DNA from: an uncultured Chromatiaceae bacterium
Lineage (GTDB): Bacteria > Pseudomonadota > Gammaproteobacteria > Enterobacterales > Alteromonadaceae
Assembly (NCBI GenBank): GCA_937978655.1
Contig: CALJUX010000025.1
Coordinates: forward strand, 1 to 23,696
Direction of reading: 5' to 3'
Length of the DNA: 23,696 nt
The notes below the pieces were generated by a model. The model worked only from the letters and a program-made list of their open reading frames with translations. It was not told the DNA's origin and ran no database searches. A program made the position numbers and the translations under genes. Shown here piece after piece: positions 7,507 to 14,543 of this stretch (positions within the stretch are counted from its first letter, which is position 1; every line of letters begins with the position of its first letter).

Positions 7507-7782
7507 TTAAGACTTAGCTTGTGGCACGTAGCCTTCAATCTCAACAGTTTCACCTTCAAACAAGAACTTCTGCATCTGCTCTTCCAGCAGTTTGCGGTGT
7601 TCAAGGTTCATCATGTTGAGTTTTTTCTCGTTAATCAGCATCGTCTGTTTACTTTGCCATTGTGAGAAGGCTTCTTTGCTGATGTTGTCGAAGATTTTTT
7701 TGCCAAGTTCACCCGGATACAGTTGAAAATCCAGACCTGGGGCAGTTTTTTTCAGGAATACACAATACACTTCGCGGGCCAT
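7507..7782 (-). CDS. yggX: Fe(2+)-trafficking protein YggX
   Basis: Predicted protein of 91 aa, the family's usual length. YggX protects iron-sulfur clusters from oxidation and is linked to iron trafficking. Diagnostic stretches are DFQLYPGELGKKIFDNISKE and the run QTMLINEKKLNMMN. The conserved Cys near the N-terminus (VYCVFLKK, Cys7) is present. Ribosome-binding site CGGAGA lies 8 bases before the ATG. It follows mutY (87-base gap), the same neighbour as in E. coli, which makes sense because MutY carries a 4Fe-4S cluster. Confidence 0.96.
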   Translation of the reverse strand: MAREVYCVFLKKTAPGLDFQLYPGELGKKIFDNISKEAFSQWQSKQTMLINEKKLNMMNLEHRKLLEEQMQKFLFEGETVEIEGYVPQAKS

Positions 7783-7812
7783 GTCTTATCTCCGAATAGC
7801 ACAAGTGGCGCT

Positions 7813-7818
7813 ATTGTA
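7813..7818 (-). promoter_or_regulatory. Candidate -10 element for yggX
   Basis: On the minus strand this reads TACAAT (5 of 6 matches to TATAAT), about 30 bases upstream of the yggX ATG. The -35 region is poor. An inverted repeat TGCACT-N8-AGTGCA (7839-7858) is centred roughly 42 bases upstream of the expected start point, a position typical of activator sites. Confidence 0.35.
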
Positions 7819-7868
7819 ATGCATTTTGCCTGTTGTATTGCACTTAAACGTGAGTGCAGGCGTTTTTC

Positions 7869-8891
7869 TTAAGCGTTCAGCAGCGCCTCAAGATAGACCC
7901 GTACCGGCGCCGGCAAGCCAAAATCCGCCAGATTAGCGGCGTCCACCCAGCTTTGCTCCGCCTCTTCAATACTCAGATCAGCCGACCAGACTTTGGCCTG
8001 CAGCTTGTAATGGGTGAACTGATGGCTGAATTCACCAACCAAAACTCCATCCAGCGGCGCCTGCGCTGGCTGCGGCAAACACCAAAGCGCTGGCCAGATG
8101 CCGGCGCCCGGCCTTTTTACCAGCAGCACCTGCTGCGCCTTGCGCACCAGCAAAAAATGACCATCTTTCACCGGCACAGTTTTTTTCGGTTTGGCGTTGG
8201 GGAAATCACTGATGCGCTGCTGCGCCAGCGCCAGACAATGGCTGGACAGCGGGCATTGTTCACAAAGCGGCTGGCGTGGCTTACAGACAGTCGCGCCTAA
8301 ATCTAATAAACCTTGGGCAAAAGCGCGGCAATCGGCATGCGGCTCCTGATGCTCTGGCGTTAACAGCTCAGCTTTAGCCCATAACTGTTTTTCCAGCGCT
8401 GGCGTATTCGGCACACCTTCAAGCGCAAACAAGCGGCAGTAAAGCCGCCGCACATTACCATCGACAATAGGCCCATGCTGCTGATAAGCAAAAGACATAA
8501 TGGCGCCGGCGGTATAACGGCCGACGCCTGGCACTTGCAGCAGCGCATCCAGCGTGGCCGGGAATTCGCCTAACGCCGTGATATGGCGCGCGGCTTTTTG
8601 CAAATTACGCGCCCGGGCATAATAACCAAGCCCTTGCCACAGCCGCATCACTTCATCTTCCGGTGCCGCGGCTAACGCCTGCACTGTCGGGAATGCCTGC
8701 ATCCAACGCTGAAAATACGGAATGACAGTTGCCACCTGGGTTTGCTGCAGCATCAGTTCCGACACCAGCACTTTATAAGGCGTCACATCCTGCTGCCATG
8801 GCAATTGATGGCGGCCATGGCTTTTTTGCCAGTTGATCACTTGCCGGGTGATCAACTCGCTCTGAATTAGCTGATTCTGACTACTGCTCAC
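7869..8891 (-). CDS. mutY: Adenine DNA glycosylase MutY
   Basis: Predicted protein of 340 aa (E. coli about 350). MutY removes adenine mispaired with 8-oxoguanine. Motifs in order: SELMLQQTQV with catalytic Glu45; helix-hairpin-helix VPGVGRYTAG (120-129); VDGNVRR with catalytic Asp144; a 4Fe-4S ligand set Cys203-x6-Cys210-x2-Cys213-x5-Cys219. A NUDIX-like C-terminal domain (about 240-335) has the FSHQFTHYKL loop used to recognise 8-oxoguanine. The start is a GTG at 8891 with only weak upstream GAGAT. No upstream ATG fits and the N-terminus is close in length to E. coli MutY. First gene of the minus-strand run, divergent from trmB. Confidence 0.95.
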   Translation of the reverse strand: MSSSQNQLIQSELITRQVINWQKSHGRHQLPWQQDVTPYKVLVSELMLQQTQVATVIPYFQRWMQAFPTVQALAAAPEDEVMRLWQGLGYYARARNLQKAARHITALGEFPATLDALLQVPGVGRYTAGAIMSFAYQQHGPIVDGNVRRLYCRLFALEGVPNTPALEKQLWAKAELLTPEHQEPHADCRAFAQGLLDLGATVCKPRQPLCEQCPLSSHCLALAQQRISDFPNAKPKKTVPVKDGHFLLVRKAQQVLLVKRPGAGIWPALWCLPQPAQAPLDGVLVGEFSHQFTHYKLQAKVWSADLSIEEAEQSWVDAANLADFGLPAPVRVYLEALLNA

Positions 8892-8921
8892 AACACTATC
8901 TCACTGCTGATTTCTGCGCGC

Positions 8922-8950
8922 AGTCTAAACGGCCGGGCCTGAACTGCCAA
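8922..8950 (-). promoter_or_regulatory. Promoter of mutY
   Basis: On the minus strand, TTGGCA (8950-8945, 5 of 6) and TAGACT (8927-8922, 4 of 6) are separated by exactly 17 bases. The expected start gives a leader of about 24 bases before the GTG. It faces away from the trmB promoter in the same 154-bp gap. Confidence 0.5.
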
Positions 8951-8988
8951 CAGTAATGCCTGCCGTTGCACTGGCCTGCAGATGCCGG

Positions 8989-9017
8989 TTGAGCAAAGGG
9001 CGCGCAAACGGCATAAT
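8989..9017 (+). promoter_or_regulatory. Promoter of trmB-rsmC
   Basis: TTGAGC (8989-8994, 4 of 6) and CATAAT (9012-9017, 5 of 6) are separated by 17 bases. The start point would fall near 9024, about 20 bases before the trmB ATG. This leaves room for the ribosome-binding site GCGGAG. Confidence 0.65.
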
Positions 9018-9045
9018 ATGCGGCCTTTTTTAAGCGGAGTTCCCG

Positions 9046-9804
9046 ATGAGTCAGCAAGCCAGTCCAGACCAGTCAGTTTTAGCGCAACCGGATCTGCCGG
9101 ATGCAGCAACAGCGGCTGATGAGCCGAAATATCTGCGTCGGATCCGCAGTTTTGTCCTGCGTGAGGGCCGCCTGACCAAAGGTCAGCAACGTAGTCTGGA
9201 ATTGTTCTGGCCAACGCTTGGCCTCGAATACCAAAACGAACTTTATGATTTAGAACAGGTTTTTGGTCGTAAAGCCCCAGTGGTGCTGGAGATCGGTTTT
9301 GGTATGGGCAAATCGCTGGTGGCAATGGCCAAAGCGGCACCAGCGCAGGATTTTATCGGTATCGAAGTGCATAAACCTGGCGTTGGTGCTTGCCTTGGCG
9401 AAGCTGAAACTGCTGGTGTCACTAACCTTAGGTTATTCGAACATGACGCGGTTGAAGTGCTGCGCGACTGTATCGCCGATGCCTCGTTAGATACTATCCA
9501 GTTATTTTTCCCCGACCCGTGGCATAAAAAACGTCACCATAAACGCCGCATAGTCCAGCCGGACTTTGTGCAGATGCTGCGCCAGAAGCTCAAAATCGGT
9601 GGTGTATTCCATATGGCGACCGACTGGGAAAACTACGCCGAACATATGCTGGAAGTGATGAGTGCCGCCGAAGGCTACCGTAACCTCGCGACAGACCAAA
9701 AGTATGTGCCAAGACCAGATCACCGGCCTTTAACCAAATTCGAAAACCGTGGCGTGAATCTTGGCCACGGCGTTTGGGATTTAATGTTTGAGCGTCAGGC
9801 CTGA
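9046..9804 (+). CDS. trmB: tRNA (guanine-N7)-methyltransferase TrmB
   Basis: Predicted protein of 252 aa; bacterial TrmB is usually 210-245. TrmB makes m7G46 in the variable loop of tRNA using SAM. The SAM-binding motif is VVLEIGFGMGKS (79-90), followed by FIGIEVHKPGVG (103-114). The family's signature FFPDPWHKKRHHKRR (154-168) holds the catalytic Asp157. The first 25 or so residues are a polar extension of the kind seen in gamma-proteobacterial members. GCGGAG lies 7 bases before the ATG. It overlaps rsmC by one base (TGATG), so the two rRNA/tRNA methyltransferases are co-translated. Confidence 0.95.
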   Translation: MSQQASPDQSVLAQPDLPDAATAADEPKYLRRIRSFVLREGRLTKGQQRSLELFWPTLGLEYQNELYDLEQVFGRKAPVVLEIGFGMGKSLVAMAKAAPAQDFIGIEVHKPGVGACLGEAETAGVTNLRLFEHDAVEVLRDCIADASLDTIQLFFPDPWHKKRHHKRRIVQPDFVQMLRQKLKIGGVFHMATDWENYAEHMLEVMSAAEGYRNLATDQKYVPRPDHRPLTKFENRGVNLGHGVWDLMFERQA

Positions 9805-10829
9805 TGTTATTCCCACAAAGCCAGCTGGTGCTGCGCAACCTCAACGATTTACAAGGCAAAGTACTGCTGGTTGAACCTATGGCCGACGATTTGGCACAGG
9901 AGCTAAGTAGCGCAGCCGTCGATTTCAGTGTCTATTGCACTGATGCGGCAGTGGCCAAATCATTCAGCCGGGCCCGCAGCTGTTATTTTGCCGCGCGGCT
10001 GGATTGTCCGGAACAGTTCGACACAATTGTGCTGTTCTACCCCAAAAGCAAAGAGCAGCTGGCGTTTACGCTGGCCGAACTTGGCAAGGTGCTACACGCC
10101 GACAGCCAGATTTATCTGGTGGGCGATAATAAAGGCGGTATTAAAAGCCTGGTCGCACATGCGGCAAAATTTGGCTTACATGCGCACAAACTCGATAACG
10201 CCAAACATTGTTTATGGTTTGCGTTAACCGGTCTTTTTGCAAAGCCGCTGCCACAACAGGATTTTGGCCGGTTTAAATTAAGCGCACAAATCGCGGGCGT
10301 CAGCAAAGACCTCGAATTCTGCTCGCTGCCCGGCGTGTTTAACCACGGCAAGCTGGATGCAGGCACCGCCTTGTTGTTGCAACAGCTTGGCCATGTGCAA
10401 AGCGGTAAAGTACTGGATTTTGCCTGTGGCGCCGGCATTATCGGTGCGCTGCTGAAATTACAGCAACCGGCTATTGAGTTGTACGCCACCGACATCTGCG
10501 CACTGGCTGTCGCATCAACAACTGCCACGTTGGCGCTGAACAAGCTACAGGGTCAGGTGCGTTGTCAGGATGGTTTAACGGCCGACCTGCCAAAGTTTCA
10601 GCATATTGTGACTAATCCCCCCTTCCATACCGGCCTGAAAACCGACTTGTCGGTGGCAGAGATTTTTATCAGCCAATGTAAACAGCACCTGACTGCAGGC
10701 GGCACGCTGACGCTGGTGGCCAACGCCCATCTGCCATATGCACAGTGGCTGCAGGCGGCTTTTGGTAACGTCAAGGAACTGGCACGACAGCAAGGTTTTG
10801 TGGTGTATCAAAGTAAGTTCAGTGGCTGA
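9804..10829 (+). CDS. rsmC: 16S rRNA (guanine-N2)-methyltransferase RsmC (m2G1207)
   Basis: Predicted protein of 341 aa (E. coli 343). RsmC methylates G1207 of 16S rRNA. As in the family, a degenerate N-terminal methyltransferase-like domain (about 1-165) precedes the catalytic one. The latter has KVLDFACGAGIIG (202-214) for SAM and NPPFH (271-275) at the active site. LPGVFNHGKLDAGTALLL (175-192) links the two halves, as in E. coli (LPGVFSRDGLDVGS). The start overlaps trmB. A strong terminator follows 27 bases after the stop. Confidence 0.9.
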   Translation: MLFPQSQLVLRNLNDLQGKVLLVEPMADDLAQELSSAAVDFSVYCTDAAVAKSFSRARSCYFAARLDCPEQFDTIVLFYPKSKEQLAFTLAELGKVLHADSQIYLVGDNKGGIKSLVAHAAKFGLHAHKLDNAKHCLWFALTGLFAKPLPQQDFGRFKLSAQIAGVSKDLEFCSLPGVFNHGKLDAGTALLLQQLGHVQSGKVLDFACGAGIIGALLKLQQPAIELYATDICALAVASTTATLALNKLQGQVRCQDGLTADLPKFQHIVTNPPFHTGLKTDLSVAEIFISQCKQHLTAGGTLTLVANAHLPYAQWLQAAFGNVKELARQQGFVVYQSKFSG

Positions 10830-10856
10830 ATGATCAGCAATAACTGACCAGAATAG

Positions 10857-10876
10857 AGGCGCCGCGGCGCCTTTTT
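10857..10876 (+). terminator. Intrinsic terminator after rsmC
   Basis: AGGCGC (10857-10862) pairs with GCGCCT (10867-10872) around CGCG, with the next bases also complementary, and runs straight into TTTTT (10872-10876). It closes the trmB-rsmC operon just before the convergent DUF3293 gene. Confidence 0.85.
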
Positions 10877-10890
10877 ACATTGGTAAACAG

Positions 10891-11289
10891 TCAGTCACTC
10901 AGATAAATTTGCCGGCTCTGATAAGAGCCAAGATACACTTCGCTATCAGCAAACAGCGCAGGCACTAAATACAACTCGCCGGCTTCAACCCAATAAATAG
11001 CGTTTTGCTGAAACTTCAGTGCCAAATCAATGGCCTTGGCTTTATCGCAAAGTACGGCCCAGCTTTGTTCCTGAAAGGACAGATCCGGCGATGCGCCTAT
11101 TAAACGGCGATAAGGTAAATGTTCGGCTTTCAGACGGGTTTCAAACTGACAATCCAACGTCAGATTTAACTGGCGGTGTTTCAGATCTCCCAGCGGGTTC
11201 TGCGCACTGATAATGGCAAAATTAATCGCATTGCCAAGTGGCTGATGACACAAGAACACACTGGTTTTATAGCTTTCCCACAGATCCAT
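10891..11289 (-). CDS. DUF3293 domain protein
   Basis: Predicted protein of 132 aa, soluble, no signal peptide. It shows the DUF3293 layout: an N-terminal LWESYKTSVF, then FAIISAQNPLGD in the position of the family's FAIITAxNP, and a C-terminal pair of strands (AIYWVEAGELYLVPA). The family has no known function. Start ATG 11289 has AGGAG 6 bases upstream. It is divergent from the histidine kinase gene and convergent with rsmC, apparently a single-gene unit. Confidence 0.75.
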   Translation of the reverse strand: MDLWESYKTSVFLCHQPLGNAINFAIISAQNPLGDLKHRQLNLTLDCQFETRLKAEHLPYRRLIGASPDLSFQEQSWAVLCDKAKAIDLALKFQQNAIYWVEAGELYLVPALFADSEVYLGSYQSRQIYLSD

Positions 11290-11484
11290 CCAGGGCTCCT
11301 GTTCGCTGTGGCATGTCGGCGCTGACTATAACGCAGCCAAAGATTTTTGTCAGGCCGTTTGCTTAATCATCTGAAAGTGCATAACATCAGGAAGCGTTAT
11401 CTCTGTTGCGAAAGTCTCCGTCAAATCAATCAGATGTCGGGGCTCTGCCTGGTGGGAATGTTGTAAGGGGCTGTGAACGGATAC

Positions 11485-13131
11485 ATGAATTCCTTATTAC
11501 GCACGACTTCAATTAAAGCTGCTCTGAGCTGGGTGGTCATGCTGATTTGCAGCGTGACGTTGCTGGCTTCTTTAACTATTTCAACGCTGCAGGACATCAG
11601 CTTTCAGAAGAAAAAACTGATAGATCAACTGCATGCCTATGCCAATATCATTGCCTTTAACTCGGTCGCCGGCATTTTATATGACGATCCGGAAATTGAA
11701 GAAAACCGTCTCAAATCTTTTGCCGCTGTTGATATTTTGCACAACATTCATATCTACAAATTAACAGCTGAAACCGGCGAGCTTAGTTTTTTTTCCAGTT
11801 ATAACAGACGTGACGTCGGCCCTCACCCTACCCAGTTCACCAAAGTTGAACAGCTGCAACAGCCTCAGTTTGACGGCGATATCATTGAAATAAGCAAGGT
11901 TGTTGAATTCGAAGGAAAAAAACTTGGATATATTTATATCCGGGCCAGTATGGCTGAGCTTGGTAAATACGTACAAAGCCGAATTCTGTTTGATTTACTG
12001 ATTGCTGTCATCGCCTTGCTTTGCGCATATTTCATCAGCCGCATGCTGCAACGCCGTTTTACCGCGCCAATTGAAACATTGCTTACAACTGTGCAAAAAG
12101 TCACCAAAGAAAAAAATTACTCAGTGCGGATGCCGGTCACTGAAATTGAAGAGCTGCAGATGCTGGGTCGGGCCGTCAATAACATGCTCGAACGCATTGA
12201 ACAGCAAATCAATAAATTGCAGCAGGCTGAACAGGAAATACGCCAGCTGAACCAAGGGCTTGAAGCCAAAATCAATGAACGGACTGTTGCGCTGAAAAGC
12301 TCGAATCAGGATCTGCTGAACACACTTGAAACGCTGCACCAGTATCAGAATCAGATAGTCGAAACAGAAAAAATGGCCAGCCTAGGCCAGATGGTGGCCG
12401 GTGTCGCACACGAAGTAAATACGCCGATCGGTCTTGGTGTGACGGCATCAACGCTGATGCAGGATAAACTGACCGACATTCAGAAAGCATTCGACGAGAA
12501 AAAACTAACGTCCAATCAGCTGGCAAAATTCTTAAGTGAAAGCAAAGAAAATCTCGGCATCATCTACCGTAATCTGGAACGTGCCGCCAGCCTGATCCGT
12601 AGTTTTAAACAGGTTGCAGTGGATCAATCCAATGAAAACCGTAGACAATTTAATATGTTGCAACTGATGAACGAAGTACTGTTGTCACTGCGGCCGAACC
12701 TGAAAAAAACCCAGCATCAAGTGCTGGTCGATTGTGATCCGCATCTGGAAATTGACAGCAAACCGGGTCCGATCAATCAAATCCTGATTAACCTTATTAT
12801 GAACAGCCTGATCCACGCTTTTGAACATACCGATCACGGCACTATCAGTATCACGGTAAAAGTGGAGCAAAACCGTTGTTTCCTGCGTTATAAAGACAAC
12901 GGCTCAGGTGTACCGGAGCATATCAAAAAACGTATTTTTGACCCCTTTGTCACTACAAAACGCGGTGAAGGCGGCAGCGGCCTTGGTATGCACCTGGTAT
13001 ACAATCTGGTGACGCAGGCGCTTAATGGCAAGATTAGCCTTGAAAGCGCTTTAGGCGAAGGCGTTGATATCCAGTTTGATTTTCCGGTTATCGTCAAAGC
13101 CAGCTCCGCTTCAAGCATAATCCCTCATTAA
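11485..13131 (+). CDS. Membrane sensor histidine kinase (CHASE8-HAMP-HisKA-HATPase)
   Basis: Predicted protein of 548 aa from ATG 11485. A GTG at 11473 would add four residues but is only 2 bases from AAGGGG, so ATG is preferred. Order: transmembrane helix about 15-37; a periplasmic sensor with AFNSVAGILYDDPE and FFSSYNRRD that resembles CHASE8; transmembrane helix about 167-186; HAMP about 187-240; a long coiled coil to about 296; HisKA with GVAHEVNTPIG and phospho-acceptor His309; HATPase with N-box NLIMNSLIHAF, DNGSGVP and GSGLGMHLV. The EVNTPIG form marks a class distinct from ArcB (ELRTPLNG). No receiver domain. The next gene in the same direction is arcA, 187 bases away and with its own promoter. 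The stimulus and partner are unknown; ArcA is a possible target by position only. Confidence 0.88.
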   Translation: MNSLLRTTSIKAALSWVVMLICSVTLLASLTISTLQDISFQKKKLIDQLHAYANIIAFNSVAGILYDDPEIEENRLKSFAAVDILHNIHIYKLTAETGELSFFSSYNRRDVGPHPTQFTKVEQLQQPQFDGDIIEISKVVEFEGKKLGYIYIRASMAELGKYVQSRILFDLLIAVIALLCAYFISRMLQRRFTAPIETLLTTVQKVTKEKNYSVRMPVTEIEELQMLGRAVNNMLERIEQQINKLQQAEQEIRQLNQGLEAKINERTVALKSSNQDLLNTLETLHQYQNQIVETEKMASLGQMVAGVAHEVNTPIGLGVTASTLMQDKLTDIQKAFDEKKLTSNQLAKFLSESKENLGIIYRNLERAASLIRSFKQVAVDQSNENRRQFNMLQLMNEVLLSLRPNLKKTQHQVLVDCDPHLEIDSKPGPINQILINLIMNSLIHAFEHTDHGTISITVKVEQNRCFLRYKDNGSGVPEHIKKRIFDPFVTTKRGEGGSGLGMHLVYNLVTQALNGKISLESALGEGVDIQFDFPVIVKASSASSIIPH

Positions 13132-13171
13132 GCAATTGTTTTAAATACAAAAAAATCAAAACAAATCACGC

Positions 13172-13217
13172 TACTTAAGTAAAATCTAATTGTTAACAAA
13201 ATCACTTGTTAACAATT
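13172..13217 (+). promoter_or_regulatory. Palindromic operator region upstream of arcA
   Basis: AATTGTTAACAA (13188-13199) and its exact reverse complement TTGTTAACAATT (13206-13217) flank six bases. Each arm also contains the 10-bp palindrome TTGTTAACAA. A further 10-bp palindrome TACTTAAGTA lies at 13172-13181. The second arm covers the -35 element of the arcA promoter, so a protein bound here should control arcA directly. TGTTAA is the core repeat of ArcA boxes, but the 16-base spacing differs from the usual 11. Confidence 0.6.
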
Positions 13218-13234
13218 GGACCCAAAGCTATAAT
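13206..13234 (+). promoter_or_regulatory. Promoter of arcA
   Basis: TTGTTA (13206-13211, 4 of 6), a 17-base spacer and a perfect TATAAT (13229-13234). Start expected near 13241, giving a leader of about 78 bases with another GTTAAC at 13298-13303 just before the ribosome-binding site. Confidence 0.75.
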
Positions 13235-13318
13235 TGCTAAAAAAATGGCAACTGGTTGTCATTTGACCAATTTCGACAAGCGCGAAAATCCAACATAGTT
13301 AACATAAGGTTTATCTCC

Positions 13319-14026
13319 ATGCAGACGCCGGTGATTTTGATCGTTGAAGACGAGGAAGTAACCCGTTTAAATCTGGTCCAGTTGTTCGAAGGCGAAGGCT
13401 ACGATGTACTTGAAGCTGTAAATGGCGAAGAGATGCATCAGCAACTGACCGACAATGCCGTCAATCTGATTGTTATGGATATCAATCTGCCAGGGAAAAA
13501 TGGCTTAATTCTGGCGCGCGAGTTACGCCAGAAAGAAAACATCGGTTTAATTTTCTTAACCGGCCGCGACAGCGAAGTTGATCGCATCCTGGGTCTGGAA
13601 ATTGGCGCCGACGACTACCTGACCAAACCATTTAACCCACGTGAACTGACTATTCGCGCGCGTAACCTGTTAAACCGCACAGTGGCGCAGCCAGTCGTTG
13701 AAGAACATAAGAGTGTGGTGAAGTTCAATGGCTGGACGCTGGACGAAAACAGCCGCAACCTGACTTCACCGAAAGGTGTGTCACGTCGTTTGCCAAAAGG
13801 CGAATACCGCGCGCTGCGTCTGATGCTGGATACTCCGGGTAAAATCTTCACCCGCGAGCAGTTAATCCGTCATATGACCGGGCGTGATTTACGGCCAAAC
13901 GACCGTACTGTCGACGTGACTATCCGCCGTATCCGTAAACACTTTGAATCGGATATCGACAGCCCGGAGCTGATCAGCACCATCCACGGCGAAGGCTATC
14001 GTTTCGTCGGCAAGCTGGAAAAATAA
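13319..14026 (+). CDS. arcA: Response regulator ArcA (redox control of respiration)
   Basis: Predicted protein of 235 aa (E. coli 238). ArcA, once phosphorylated by ArcB under low oxygen, represses aerobic respiration and TCA-cycle genes. Receiver domain: VILIVEDEEVTR with the acidic pocket, MDINLPGKNG with phospho-acceptor Asp54, IFLTGRDSEVD, and the stretch GADDYLTKPFNPRELTIRAR that is near-identical to E. coli. The C-terminal OmpR-type winged helix has TGRDLRPNDRTVDVTIRRIR and ends STIHGEGYRFVG. The frame is open further upstream to 13256, but ATG 13319 matches the E. coli start (MQTP) and has TAAGGT 8 bases before it. It has its own promoter with an operator. Convergent with arcB. Confidence 0.97.
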   Translation: MQTPVILIVEDEEVTRLNLVQLFEGEGYDVLEAVNGEEMHQQLTDNAVNLIVMDINLPGKNGLILARELRQKENIGLIFLTGRDSEVDRILGLEIGADDYLTKPFNPRELTIRARNLLNRTVAQPVVEEHKSVVKFNGWTLDENSRNLTSPKGVSRRLPKGEYRALRLMLDTPGKIFTREQLIRHMTGRDLRPNDRTVDVTIRRIRKHFESDIDSPELISTIHGEGYRFVGKLEK

Positions 14027-14048
14027 TCCGCTTGATTAACGGATGATA

Positions 14049-14075
14049 AACGGCGACTCAGGTTGCCGTTTTTTT
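14049..14075 (+). terminator. Intrinsic terminator after arcA
   Basis: AACGGCGAC (14049-14057) pairs with GGTTGCCGTT (up to 14070) as a 9-bp stem with one G-T pair and a TCAG loop, followed by an uninterrupted T-run to 14075. Confidence 0.85.
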
Positions 14076-14099
14076 ATGGCAGGTCTTGTTAAACGCGAT

Positions 14100-14139
14100 A
14101 AAAAATCAGAGTTGTTGGCACTGCCGCCAAAAGCGCTCT
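14100..14139 (-). terminator. Possible weak terminator after arcB and the TPR gene
   Basis: On the minus strand, a TTGGC/GCCAA stem with loop GGCAGT sits inside an outer AGAG/CTCT pairing. Six Ts follow two bases after the outer stem. The helix is interrupted, so efficiency is doubtful. Confidence 0.3.
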
Positions 14140-14218
14140 GCCCCCTCTGTATTCACCTGCACACAGGCGTATGATTCCATCGACTGCGCCAGTAAAAGCT
14201 GCCAGTTATATCAATACA

Positions 14219-14533
14219 TTACTGCGCTAACTGCTGCAACAGCCGCGTTTTACGCGCCTGGAATACCTGATAACCGTCGTCCGTTTGTTTTGATAACGCC
14301 AGCGCTTTGTTCACCGCAGCAAGTGATTCTTTATACATCTTATTCTGCTCAAAACCATAAGCCAGACCGTTATAGGCTTCCGCTTTATCGGCATGGAGCT
14401 GCACTCCGTACTTAAACAGTTTCAACGCTTCAGTGAGGTTGCCGTTATTGACCAATTGATAACCCAGTTCGCGAATTACCGCCTCCGGTGCAACCACAAA
14501 GCCAGCGGCCATATACAGGCTGTCAGCTGTCAC
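14219..14533 (-). CDS. Small TPR-repeat protein, possibly a remnant
   Basis: Predicted protein of 104 aa from a GTG at 14533, 10 bases after the arcB stop. About two and a half tetratricopeptide repeats are visible: VIRELGYQLVNNGNLTEALKLFKYGVQL, then KAEAYNGLAYGFEQNKMYKESLAAVNKALAL. There is no signal peptide. No proper Shine-Dalgarno sequence precedes the GTG or the ATG at 14512, so translation would rely on coupling to arcB. The sequence resembles the C-terminal TPR end of longer hydrolase-TPR proteins, so it may be a 5'-truncated remnant rather than a complete gene. TPRs mediate protein contacts; no partner can be named. Confidence 0.5.
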   Translation of the reverse strand: MTADSLYMAAGFVVAPEAVIRELGYQLVNNGNLTEALKLFKYGVQLHADKAEAYNGLAYGFEQNKMYKESLAAVNKALALSKQTDDGYQVFQARKTRLLQQLAQ

Positions 14534-14543
14534 TTATGCGCTG

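Noticed and set aside
11290..11484. Possible kinase promoter TTGCTT-17-TAACAT (11359-11387)
   Set aside because: Only 3 and 4 of 6 matches; too weak to list as a feature.
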